This document shows positions 36,733 to 45,200 of a DNA stretch of 64,000 bases, one piece after another. Both the position numbers and the translations under genes were made by a program. This DNA is from Psychrobacter alimentarius (GTDB taxonomy: Bacteria > Pseudomonadota > Gammaproteobacteria > Pseudomonadales > Moraxellaceae). Numbering within the stretch: position 1 is the stretch's first letter; each line of letters opens with the position of its first letter. A model generated the notes under the pieces. It was not told the DNA's origin and did no database searches. It saw nothing but the letters and a program-made list of their open reading frames with translations. Location: assembly GCF_001606025.1 (NCBI RefSeq), contig NZ_CP014945.1:1116001-1180000 (forward strand), in the 5' to 3' direction.

Positions 36733-38914
36733 TATAAAGATTATTGAAGCGGCTAAAACGTATGCAGCACAAGTTACCCAATCTCAAAAAGCTAAGGGAT
36801 TTACTGCTACTCACTTGCATATTTACACTGATAAGGAGGGCAGTTTTTTATACGCCAAGCTGAGATTAAAAAACATTGATACTGGTGATAAATACATACG
36901 TTCTATCAGTCAAGATAACGCTGGCAAGTGGCAGATGAAAGAGCCTGATTTTAATATCGTCTATCCTGAGGGCGGCGGTAAAAAACCCATCTATAAAAGA
37001 CATGACTTGCAAGCTGGTACTGATGCGGTTGTCTATATTTTTGAGGGAGAGCAAAAGGCAGACTTAGCAAGCAAGCTGGGATTTATAGCTACGACCTCAG
37101 GCGGTAGCACTCAGATAGACAAGTATCATTGGCAGCCGCTAGCAGGGCACACAGCTTATTTGTGGGCAGACAATGACAGTGCTGGTGCTGGCTGGCTTGA
37201 GCAGCTATATAACACGCTTAAAGCGCTCAGTTGTGATGTCCGTGTGATAGATAGTGATAAGCTGGGACTGCCTGAAAAAGGCGATATTGTGGACTGGGTA
37301 GCAATGCAGCGACAAGTTAAGCCTGACATAATAAATGAGGAATTAGCCGAAGCAATAAAAAAGCTGCCCATCCTAGCAGATGAGCAGCTCGTATTTCTAA
37401 GTGATAACATAGCCGAGCCATCGAGTTTGATTTTACCACAGGATGGTGAGCAAGTAACGCCTGAGCTGGCACAAATTATCATTGAGCAACTGGCAGCGTT
37501 GCCTGAGCTTGAGTATCAACTAAAGCGTAGTATCTCCGCCAAAGCATTGAATAATATGTCAGTTGGCACACTTGATAAGTTAGTCAAACAGGTTAGATGT
37601 GAGCTTGAAGCTGAAACAACTAAAAGCCTTGTGATTGATACTGAGCCATACCAAACCCCCGTAAATGGGGCAATGGTGGCTGATGAGATATATAAGCTAG
37701 TAACGCGTCATATCGCTTGTACGGATGCGGTGGCGATTGCTTCAACCTTATGGATTATCTTCACATGGGTAATTGAAGCCAGTCATATCGCACCGATTGC
37801 ATGGATTAACGCGCCTGAAAAAAGATGCGGAAAATCCCAACTACTAACGCTAATAGCACTAATGAGTAAGCGTTCCCTCCCATCGTCTAATATCACAGCG
37901 GCGGCGTTATTTCGCTGTATCGAGAAGTACAAACCTACGCTAATCATCGATGAGGTTGATACTTTTGTGAATGATAATGAGGATTTACGCGGCGTATTGA
38001 ATGCAGGTCATAGCCGTGACAATCCTTATATTATCCGCTGTGCTGGTGACGATAACGAGCCGAAAGAGTTTTATGTTTATGGTGCAAAAGCGTTATCTGG
38101 TATCGGCAAAATACCTAGTACATTGATGGATAGGTCAATTAGTTTGACGCTACGCCGTAAACTTAGTAATGAGCATAGAGACCGTGTACGCGACTTATCG
38201 CGTGATACTACCAACACTATCAAGGCAAAGCTTGCTAGGTGGAGTGATGACAACTTGCAAGTAGTTAAGGATGCCACACCACTATTACCAAAGGCTATAA
38301 ATGACCGTATGCAAGATAACTGGGAGATACTGCTAAAGGTCGCCGCCATATTGGGTGATGAGTGGTTACAACATGCTAATAGCGCTTGTATTGAAATATC
38401 AGGTATTGAGCATGACGAGCCAAGTTTGAATGAGCAACTGCTTATAGATATTAAAGTCATCTTTGAACTAAAAAAGGTTACACGTATTTTTAGTGACGAT
38501 TTGATTACTGCTTTATGTGCTGACCCTGAAATGAATTGGTCAACTTATAACAGAGGTAAACCAATAACACAAAAGCAAGTTTCTAATCGTTTAGGTGAAT
38601 ACAATATTTCACCAAAGCAGATGCGCACCGCAAATGGCAATAGAAGGGGTTACGATATTGCCTATTTCCAAGATACTTTTAAGCGTTACTTGTCAGCTAT
38701 CTCCTCTCAATCCGTTACAGCATTACAAGTCAATGATAGCAAGGGATACAGCGAAAAAGTAAGTGTTACAACGCAAAGTAATGTAACACTTAAAAAACCG
38801 TTACAAGCGTTGGTGGGCAAGGCTTGTAACGGTGTAACGCATAGAGACCCCCAACATGGTGCCGCTAACGAGAATAGCAGTCAATCAGCCAATAAAGTGC
38901 GAGGTGTGATATGA
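36719..38914 (+). CDS. Replication protein with TOPRIM and DUF3631 ATPase domains
   Basis: A 731-residue protein. The TOPRIM domain near residues 100-200 has IFEGEQKADLASKLG and LWADNDSAGAGW (acidic metal-binding residues). The ATPase domain has PEKRCGKSQLLTLIALMSK (Walker A, near residue 365), PTLIIDEVDTFVND (Walker B) and IPSTLMDRSISLTLRRK, the DUF3631 pattern of primase-helicase proteins. It likely starts replication of the excised element. GAGGGG is well placed for ATG 36719 or 36722. The last 70 residues are encoded by DNA full of GTTACA repeats and are variable linker-type sequence, which suggests that the DNA, not the protein, is under selection there. Confidence 0.88.
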   Translation: MMTDNIKIIEAAKTYAAQVTQSQKAKGFTATHLHIYTDKEGSFLYAKLRLKNIDTGDKYIRSISQDNAGKWQMKEPDFNIVYPEGGGKKPIYKRHDLQAGTDAVVYIFEGEQKADLASKLGFIATTSGGSTQIDKYHWQPLAGHTAYLWADNDSAGAGWLEQLYNTLKALSCDVRVIDSDKLGLPEKGDIVDWVAMQRQVKPDIINEELAEAIKKLPILADEQLVFLSDNIAEPSSLILPQDGEQVTPELAQIIIEQLAALPELEYQLKRSISAKALNNMSVGTLDKLVKQVRCELEAETTKSLVIDTEPYQTPVNGAMVADEIYKLVTRHIACTDAVAIASTLWIIFTWVIEASHIAPIAWINAPEKRCGKSQLLTLIALMSKRSLPSSNITAAALFRCIEKYKPTLIIDEVDTFVNDNEDLRGVLNAGHSRDNPYIIRCAGDDNEPKEFYVYGAKALSGIGKIPSTLMDRSISLTLRRKLSNEHRDRVRDLSRDTTNTIKAKLARWSDDNLQVVKDATPLLPKAINDRMQDNWEILLKVAAILGDEWLQHANSACIEISGIEHDEPSLNEQLLIDIKVIFELKKVTRIFSDDLITALCADPEMNWSTYNRGKPITQKQVSNRLGEYNISPKQMRTANGNRRGYDIAYFQDTFKRYLSAISSQSVTALQVNDSKGYSEKVSVTTQSNVTLKKPLQALVGKACNGVTHRDPQHGAANENSSQSANKVRGVI
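38713..38840. repeat. GTTACA/TGTAAC inverted-repeat cluster inside the replication gene
   Basis: Six or more GTTAC/GTAAC motifs occur in 128 bp. Two pairs are perfect inverted repeats: AGTGTTACA (38762-38770) with TGTAACACT (38782-38790), and CCGTTACAAGC (38798-38808) with GCTTGTAACGG (38822-38832). They may be binding sites for the replication protein and act as origin. Confidence 0.6.
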
Positions 38915-39492
38915 ATGCCGTTACTATTATTGAGCAGCTAGAAGGGCAAGGTGTCACGTTATGGGCAGACGATGAAGGTTTGCATTATGAGGGCGATATC
39001 AATGTTATCACTCCGTCTGTCATCAATGCACTAAAAGCGAATAAAACTGAGATTATCGAGGTCTTAACACAGTCCGCCGCCAATGATGAGCCATTACCGA
39101 CTCGCTGGCTTGTGGCGTTATCTATCATTGATGATATGGTTAAGCAAAAGCGCGAGCAGATGCTATATACCAAAGCACCTGTAAAAATACAGCGGCGTGA
39201 CTGGCGTAAGCGTTATCAGATAGCGTTATCACTTAATGACTGGGAGACTGAGCGCTTAGAGCAAGATTTAAGAGCTAGCAAATGGGTGTATTTTAATAAT
39301 ATGTTTGAGAGTGTAGAACGAACTACACCTGATTTTGAGATAGCAGCTGATGAATTTATTGAGTGGGCAGAAACTAAAGGTATTGGGAAGCAGTTTTTTT
39401 GGGTTCCAACTGGCATTGTTAATCATGGCAGAATGAGAGAGTTACCATCTAATACTGTGATCGGATTATATGAATATATGATGAACTACTAA
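38911..39492 (+). CDS. TubC-docking-domain-like protein of the replication operon
   Basis: A 193-residue protein. The first 50 residues (IIEQLEGQGVTLWADDEGLH, then VINALKANKTEIIEVL) resemble the N-terminal TubC docking fold, a small dimer module that is common in proteins next to primases of P4-like elements. The rest, about residues 65-190, has no fold I recognise and is rich in Trp, Glu and Arg. Its ATG overlaps the stop of the replication gene (ATGA), so translation is coupled. A helper role in replication is inferred from position only. Confidence 0.75.
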   Translation: MNAVTIIEQLEGQGVTLWADDEGLHYEGDINVITPSVINALKANKTEIIEVLTQSAANDEPLPTRWLVALSIIDDMVKQKREQMLYTKAPVKIQRRDWRKRYQIALSLNDWETERLEQDLRASKWVYFNNMFESVERTTPDFEIAADEFIEWAETKGIGKQFFWVPTGIVNHGRMRELPSNTVIGLYEYMMNY

Positions 39493-39517
39493 GGTATTAA
39501 CATTATTGTTTATGGTT

Positions 39518-39548
39518 AAAGGTAGGCGTTCACCGTCTGCCTTTTTTT
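39518..39548 (+). terminator. Terminator of the replication operon (module copy 1)
   Basis: AAAGGTAGGCG/CGTCTGCCTTT, an 11-bp stem with two G-T pairs and loop TTCAC, then seven T. Two related terminators (46804, 47452) follow the cargo genes of the element. Confidence 0.87.
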
Positions 39549-39654
39549 GTGGCTTGCACTTATAAGTGAGAAATCACAGCCAACGACTAAAACCCGACAA
39601 AATATAACTGTATTGTTGTATTATGAGGGGATATAAAAAATAGAGATCTGATCC

Positions 39655-39954
39655 ATGACTGACTTTACACCACTAGGTAATTATATGGCATCCTTGCCAG
39701 CCGATAGACAGCAAGTTATTAATGACAAATCTAAACTACTAAGTCAATCTATCGAGCTTGCCAAACTACGCAAGATCAAGCAGCTGAAACAGACTGAGCT
39801 TGCAGCCATGATGAATGTATCGCAAGCGAATATTTCAAAGGTTGAGAGCGGTAAGGATATTCAGCTATCGACCTTACAAAACTATGTCAGAGCGTTAGGC
39901 GGTGAGGTGAGTATTATCGCTAAGATGCCTGATCATACAGTCACCTTGATATAG
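39655..39954 (+). CDS. XRE-family helix-turn-helix regulator
   Basis: A 99-residue protein. Residues about 45-75 hold the helix-turn-helix (LKQTELAAMMNVSQANISKV) followed by ESGKDIQLSTLQNYVRALGG, as in HigA-type antitoxins and phage repressors. No toxin-sized gene lies on either side: 162 bp before and 204 bp after are free of ORFs. Since it immediately precedes the methyltransferase operon in the same direction, a role as controller protein of that operon is likely. A lone repressor of the element is the alternative. Confidence 0.85.
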   Translation: MTDFTPLGNYMASLPADRQQVINDKSKLLSQSIELAKLRKIKQLKQTELAAMMNVSQANISKVESGKDIQLSTLQNYVRALGGEVSIIAKMPDHTVTLI

Positions 39955-40158
39955 CAGCCTCAGTCTGTAGGCGAACCCTCAGGACTTTTATAACTTGTTT
40001 TAAATCTTATAATCTAATACCTGAGGTGATGGTAACCAATGAGTCAAGCCAAGTAACGGACTGCGGTAACCCTGACCCAATATTATAAATCCTGTTTAAA
40101 TAAGTTAAATAAAATCTACCATAACCCATTAACCAATAATAAATAATTAGAGATTAAA

Positions 40159-42936
40159 ATGGCATTTAACCAAACCCAGTTTTTTGAAGATCTAGAAAAA
40201 TTAACTACTAAAGTCATTGATAAAAATAAAAAAGAAGACTTTATCTTTGATTTCCTAACACTGCTAGATGTCTCAAAATCTACTATCACATCACTCAAAA
40301 AAAATGACGGTCGTTTTAACGTAGCAGCCAATCCTGAAGCTGGCGAGGTTGCCAATAAGCAGCGCATTTACTTTAAGCCTATCGATGCAGGCCAAGACCT
40401 TGCTAAAGCGCTAAGTGAGGTGGTAAGCAGCACAATCATCAATCAGCACAAAATCCGCATGGTAATGGTGACAGACTTCAACACCGTACTGATTAACGAT
40501 ACTAAGTATGATGAGACGCTTGACTGCGACTTTGCTGATCTTTATAAAAACTATCACTTCCTATTGCCACTTGCCGGCCTAGAGCGTGCTCGCGAGTACT
40601 CAGAGCATCCGGCTGATGTGCAAGCGTCAGAGAAGATGGGGCGCTTGTTTGACCATATCCGTAAGCTCAATGAGTTTAATACTGCTGATGACTTACATGC
40701 TCTCAATATATTTTTGACGCGACTACTGTTCTGCTTTTATGCCGAAGACACTGGTATTTTTGAGACTAACCAGTTCTATGACGTTATTGATAGAACCACC
40801 AATATAGATGGCAGTGACGTCGATAGCGTCTTATATGAGCTGTTTGAAGTTCTCGACTTACCTGAGTCTAGCCCAAAGCGCGATGCTAAGCCCACTCACT
40901 TAAGCGCATTCCCCTATGTGAACGGCAGCTTGTTCGCATATCAGTTTGCCATTCCTGAGTTTGATGCGCGTACCCGTCGTATCTTGCTAGAGTGTGCCCG
41001 TTTGAGCTGGGCCGAGATTAACCCAGATATTTTCGGCTCCATGTTTCAAGCAGTGATCGATCCTGAGCAGCGTGGCAGCTTAGGACAGCATTACACTAGT
41101 GTTAGTAATATCATGAAAGTCATACAGCCGCTATTCTTAGATGAGCTGCGTGCAGAGCTGGACATAGTTATAGCGCTGAGTAATGACAATCGCCATAAGA
41201 ATAATAAAGCTGAGCGCTTAGATGCCTTACTTAAGCGTATCAGCCAAATCAAGGTATTTGACCCAGCTTGCGGGTCAGGCAACTTCTTAATTATTGCTTA
41301 TAAAGAGTTACGCAAACTAGAAATTGATGTATTAAAAGCACAACGCGACTTACTAGGCTCTAATGACAACTTATTGGGTCTAGGTTTTGATAGTGTGGTC
41401 AGCTTAGATAATTTATACGGTATCGAGTATGACGACTTTGCCAGTCAAATAGCGCGTTTGTCACTTTGGCTCGCTGAACACCAAATGAATGTGCTATTCG
41501 AGCAAGAGTTTGGTGCCTCTCAGCCTATGCTGCCACTCAAAGATAGTGGGCATATTGTTTATGGTAATAGCTTGCGTATAGATTGGAATGAGGTCTGCCC
41601 AAATAATGGCAGTGATGAGATTTATATTATTGGTAATCCACCGTTTGGAGGCACAACCAATAGAACTGATGAACAATCTGAAGATATGAAAATCGTTTTT
41701 GGCAAAAAAAAGCTAAAGTACTTGGACTATGTCACTTCTTGGTTTTGGAAAGGCTCACAATATATTACTAACTCTAATGCCAAGCTTGCTTTAGTTGCTA
41801 CCAACTCAATTACGCAAGGTGAGCAAGTTGGCATGTTATTTCCTGATATTTTTGAATTAGGGATAAACATTGTCTTTGCATATCAGTCTTTCCCGTGGCG
41901 TAATAACGCTAAACATAATGCTGGAGTACATGTTGTTATTATTGGGTTATCGGCAATATCGATTAAAGAAAAACACATATATAAATATATAGATAAAATC
42001 TGGCATACAGAATTTGTATCTAATATTAGCCCTTACTTAGTCTCAGGTTCAAACTTTGCTGTTCTTGGTAGAAGTAAAGCAATTCATGGTGGCTCACCAA
42101 TGATTAAAGGTAATATGCCAACTGATGGTGGTAACTTATTAATGACGACTGAAGAAAAAAATGAGTTGATTAATAAAGAGCCAGAAGCGGAACAATGGAT
42201 AAGAAAGCTTTTAGGTTCTGATGAGTTTTTGAATGGCAAAGAAAGATGGTGTTTATGGTTTCCAGATGAAAAACTAGAGATGCTTGAGCAGCTTCCTTTA
42301 ATTAAGAGCAGGTTAGATGGGGTAAGACAAAGTAGGTTAAAAAGCCCTGCTAAATCTACTAGAGAATTTTCCAAATACCCACATATATTTAGACAGATTG
42401 CACAACAAAAAACAGGAAATTATATTTTAGTCCCAAGAGTATCATCAGAGCGGCGCAAATATGTTCCAATGGATTTTATAAGTTATGAAGTTATTTCAAC
42501 TGATCGAAATCAATTAATTCCAAATGGTTCAATGTATACATTCGGTATTCTAAACTCAATTCTCCATAACGAATGGATGCGATTGGTAACAGGTCGCTTA
42601 GAAAGTCGTTATAACTATTCTATCACTACAGTTTACAATACTTTTATATTCCCTGATGCGACTGATGATCAGAAGAAGAAAATTGAAAACCTTGCGGAAG
42701 AAATTCTGCTAGCCCGAGCCAGTAATGCTGGCATGACCCTAGCTGAGCTATATGATCCCGATAAGATGCCAGAAGATTTAAAACAAGCGCATAGCAATCT
42801 CGATGATGCGGTGGACAAGCTGTATCGCCCACAAGGTTTTTCTAACACTGAAGAGCGCTTGGCCCATTTGCTGGCACGTTATGAGCAGCTTATCGAGGCA
42901 GAGCAGCAGCGCAAAGGTAAAAAGAAAGCTAAGTAG
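40159..42936 (+). CDS. MmeI-like adenine-specific DNA methyltransferase with degenerate nuclease domain
   Basis: A 925-residue protein, near the 919 of the type IIL enzyme MmeI and with the same order. Residues 1-155 take the place of the nuclease domain but show RIYFKPIDAGQDLAKALSEV where active enzymes have a Glu-x-Lys motif, so cleavage is probably lost. Residues about 160-330 are a helical spacer. The methylase part has motif I FDPACGSGNFLIIAYKELR (about 365-383) and motif IV IIGNPPFGG (about 491), typical of N6-adenine methylases. The target recognition region shows YILVPRVSSERRKYVPMDF near residue 760. It heads an operon with a helicase and a GIY-YIG nuclease, so it is read here as the modification and recognition subunit. 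Confidence 0.87.
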   Translation: MAFNQTQFFEDLEKLTTKVIDKNKKEDFIFDFLTLLDVSKSTITSLKKNDGRFNVAANPEAGEVANKQRIYFKPIDAGQDLAKALSEVVSSTIINQHKIRMVMVTDFNTVLINDTKYDETLDCDFADLYKNYHFLLPLAGLERAREYSEHPADVQASEKMGRLFDHIRKLNEFNTADDLHALNIFLTRLLFCFYAEDTGIFETNQFYDVIDRTTNIDGSDVDSVLYELFEVLDLPESSPKRDAKPTHLSAFPYVNGSLFAYQFAIPEFDARTRRILLECARLSWAEINPDIFGSMFQAVIDPEQRGSLGQHYTSVSNIMKVIQPLFLDELRAELDIVIALSNDNRHKNNKAERLDALLKRISQIKVFDPACGSGNFLIIAYKELRKLEIDVLKAQRDLLGSNDNLLGLGFDSVVSLDNLYGIEYDDFASQIARLSLWLAEHQMNVLFEQEFGASQPMLPLKDSGHIVYGNSLRIDWNEVCPNNGSDEIYIIGNPPFGGTTNRTDEQSEDMKIVFGKKKLKYLDYVTSWFWKGSQYITNSNAKLALVATNSITQGEQVGMLFPDIFELGINIVFAYQSFPWRNNAKHNAGVHVVIIGLSAISIKEKHIYKYIDKIWHTEFVSNISPYLVSGSNFAVLGRSKAIHGGSPMIKGNMPTDGGNLLMTTEEKNELINKEPEAEQWIRKLLGSDEFLNGKERWCLWFPDEKLEMLEQLPLIKSRLDGVRQSRLKSPAKSTREFSKYPHIFRQIAQQKTGNYILVPRVSSERRKYVPMDFISYEVISTDRNQLIPNGSMYTFGILNSILHNEWMRLVTGRLESRYNYSITTVYNTFIFPDATDDQKKKIENLAEEILLARASNAGMTLAELYDPDKMPEDLKQAHSNLDDAVDKLYRPQGFSNTEERLAHLLARYEQLIEAEQQRKGKKKAK

Positions 42937-42998
42937 CTTTTATACGATCCGCAGCCTAAAAAATAACGCCACACATCTTGTCTATAGTAGAGTAAACC

Positions 42999-45200
42999 AT
43001 GTCTCAGCCCGTTAATATTTTAAACCAGACTTACGCCCGTACTGGTCAAAGCAAGACACATAATTCGATGGGCATGCGTGAAATGCAGGCGCGTGCATTT
43101 GAGAAGCGTCATAGCCAGTATTTGCTTATTAAGTCGCCGCCGGCCTCTGGTAAGTCACGTGCCATGATGTTTTTGGCATTGGATAAGCTTATCAACCAAG
43201 GTATCAAGAAAGTCATCATTGCCGTACCAGAGATGAGTATTGGAAAGTCTTTTAAGTCAACAGCGCTCAGTGACTATGGTTTCTTTGCAGATTGGCAAGT
43301 AGCAGATCGCTATAACTTATGCTTAAATATTGCTCAAAGTGACTCTAGCAAGAGTGCTATATTTTCAGAGTTTCTCACTTCAGACGTAGATGATAATTCC
43401 CTACCTCAGGTTTTAGTTTGTACTCATCACAGTTTTAGATATGGCTTTGATAAGATAATCGAGAACGGCGGTAGTATTGAGTTATTCAATGATATTCTTA
43501 TTGGTATTGATGAGTTTCATCACGTATCAGCAGGTGAATCAAATCGCTTAGGTGCCATACTAGATGGCATTATGACGCGGACTAGCGCACATATTGTGGC
43601 AATGACGGGCTCATATTTCCGTGGTGACTCAGTGCCCATCTTGTCAGATAGCGACGAAGAAAAGTTCGATAAGGTAACTTACACCTACTACGAACAGCTT
43701 AATGGTTATGAACACTTGAAATCATTGGGACTCGGCTATCACTTTTATAAAAAATCATTTTTCGATGCCTTAGATGAATGCTTAGATACCAGCAAAAAAA
43801 CTATCATCCACATTCCTAACGTCAACAGCCTCACTGCTGAGACAGACAAATATGAGACCGTTGGCCGTATCATAGATGTCATTGGTGAAGTTGAGTCTCG
43901 TGATGATATTACTGGTGTTATGACAATACGCGCACATGACGGTAAGCAATTGCTATTAGCTGACTTGGTGACTGATGACGCTATGCGGGCGAATACTCAG
44001 GCTTATTTAGCTGATATTACCTCTCGCGATCAGATGGATATCATTATCGCACTTGGTATGGCAAAAGAAGGCTTTGACTGGGAGTATTGTGAACATGTAT
44101 TGACCATTGGCTATCGAGGCTCTCTGACTGAGGTGGTGCAGATTATTGGCCGCTCAACACGCGATAGCGCGGGCAAACACCATGCTCAATTTACCAATCT
44201 AATTGCTGAGCCAGAAGCTGATAAGTCTGAGGTGACAAGCTCTGTTAATGACTTATTAAAGGCCATTACTTTATCGCTGCTGATGGAACAAGTGCTCAAA
44301 CCTAACATTAACTTTAAACGTCGTAGTGAGCTGGATATATTAGGTAAGGCAGACTTGCCGGCAGGTACCATTATCATTGACGATACAGTAAACCCTCCCT
44401 CTGATCGTGTCATGAAGATACTCAACCAAGACCGTGATGAGATATTGGCGCAGTTAGCCCAAAATACAGAGAACATCAAAAAGTATATCGCCGCTGAAAC
44501 CAATAACGTAGAAACCGAAGCTGTGTCAGATACCGTCATTCCAAGTATTATTCGTAGTAAGTACCCAGCGCTGGATACCAATGAAGTACGGCAAGTGCAA
44601 GAAGGCGTCATGCAGTATATGGCCATCAACCGTCAAGGCGGTGTGGTTGAAGGTAAGGATATTCCTAATGATGCGGTCATCGAAAATGAACGCTGTTTCA
44701 TTAAGCAAGGTCATGAATATGTAGATATCGCTACTCTAAATGCTGAACGAAAAAGTGAGCTCAATGAAAACGATATTATTAAAGAGCGTCACCTGCCATC
44801 TGGCGCAAAAATATATGACCCTAAAACCAAATCAAGCAGTAGCAATGACTCAAATCCTAGCAACGGCTTTGTGAAAGTTGGCAGTAAGTTTGTCAATGTA
44901 AACAATCTTCCCATTGACCTTGTGAAATCGGTCAACCCGTTTCATGACGCGTATGAAGTCCTCTCTAGAACCGTCGATAAAGAAGTACTACAAACAATTA
45001 ATGACGTCGTGCATGCCAGCCGTTCTACCGTCACTGAGGCCGAAGCGGTACTGATGTGGCCAAAGATAGTTGCTTTTATCAAGAGTAAAGGTCGTCAGCC
45101 GAATAGAAACTCAGAAGACGCTATCGAGCGGCGCATGACTGAAGTTATCTCCTATGTTAGAAACCAAAAAGCCAAGCGAGAAGCCAATAGTCATGATTAA
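42999..45200 (+). CDS. SF2 DEAD/DEAH-type helicase of the defence-like operon
   Basis: A 733-residue protein. Helicase motifs: Walker A IKSPPASGKSRAMM (about residues 44-57), Walker B IGIDEFHH (about 170), motif III MTGSYF, and motif VI VVQIIGRSTRDSAG (about 385-398). The region after residue 430 has no domain I know but holds a repeated pattern (VVEGKDIPNDAVIENERCFI, VKVGSKFVNVNNLPIDL). The last 50 residues (IVAFIKSKGRQPNRNSEDAI, ERRMTEVISYVRNQK) resemble a small helicase-associated helical module that also occurs in the next protein. It starts 62 bp after the methylase stop and overlaps the nuclease gene by 8 bases, so it is probably the translocating subunit. Confidence 0.87.
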   Translation: MSQPVNILNQTYARTGQSKTHNSMGMREMQARAFEKRHSQYLLIKSPPASGKSRAMMFLALDKLINQGIKKVIIAVPEMSIGKSFKSTALSDYGFFADWQVADRYNLCLNIAQSDSSKSAIFSEFLTSDVDDNSLPQVLVCTHHSFRYGFDKIIENGGSIELFNDILIGIDEFHHVSAGESNRLGAILDGIMTRTSAHIVAMTGSYFRGDSVPILSDSDEEKFDKVTYTYYEQLNGYEHLKSLGLGYHFYKKSFFDALDECLDTSKKTIIHIPNVNSLTAETDKYETVGRIIDVIGEVESRDDITGVMTIRAHDGKQLLLADLVTDDAMRANTQAYLADITSRDQMDIIIALGMAKEGFDWEYCEHVLTIGYRGSLTEVVQIIGRSTRDSAGKHHAQFTNLIAEPEADKSEVTSSVNDLLKAITLSLLMEQVLKPNINFKRRSELDILGKADLPAGTIIIDDTVNPPSDRVMKILNQDRDEILAQLAQNTENIKKYIAAETNNVETEAVSDTVIPSIIRSKYPALDTNEVRQVQEGVMQYMAINRQGGVVEGKDIPNDAVIENERCFIKQGHEYVDIATLNAERKSELNENDIIKERHLPSGAKIYDPKTKSSSSNDSNPSNGFVKVGSKFVNVNNLPIDLVKSVNPFHDAYEVLSRTVDKEVLQTINDVVHASRSTVTEAEAVLMWPKIVAFIKSKGRQPNRNSEDAIERRMTEVISYVRNQKAKREANSHD

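Noticed and set aside
39655..39954. Toxin-antitoxin pair
   Set aside because: Only the antitoxin-like protein is present. The flanking 162 and 204 bp hold no toxin-sized frame.
44186..44714. Antisense frames within the helicase gene (44186-44629 and 44526-44714)
   Set aside because: They are shadows of the helicase frame, with Ser/Met/Ile-rich products, no domain and no ribosome site.
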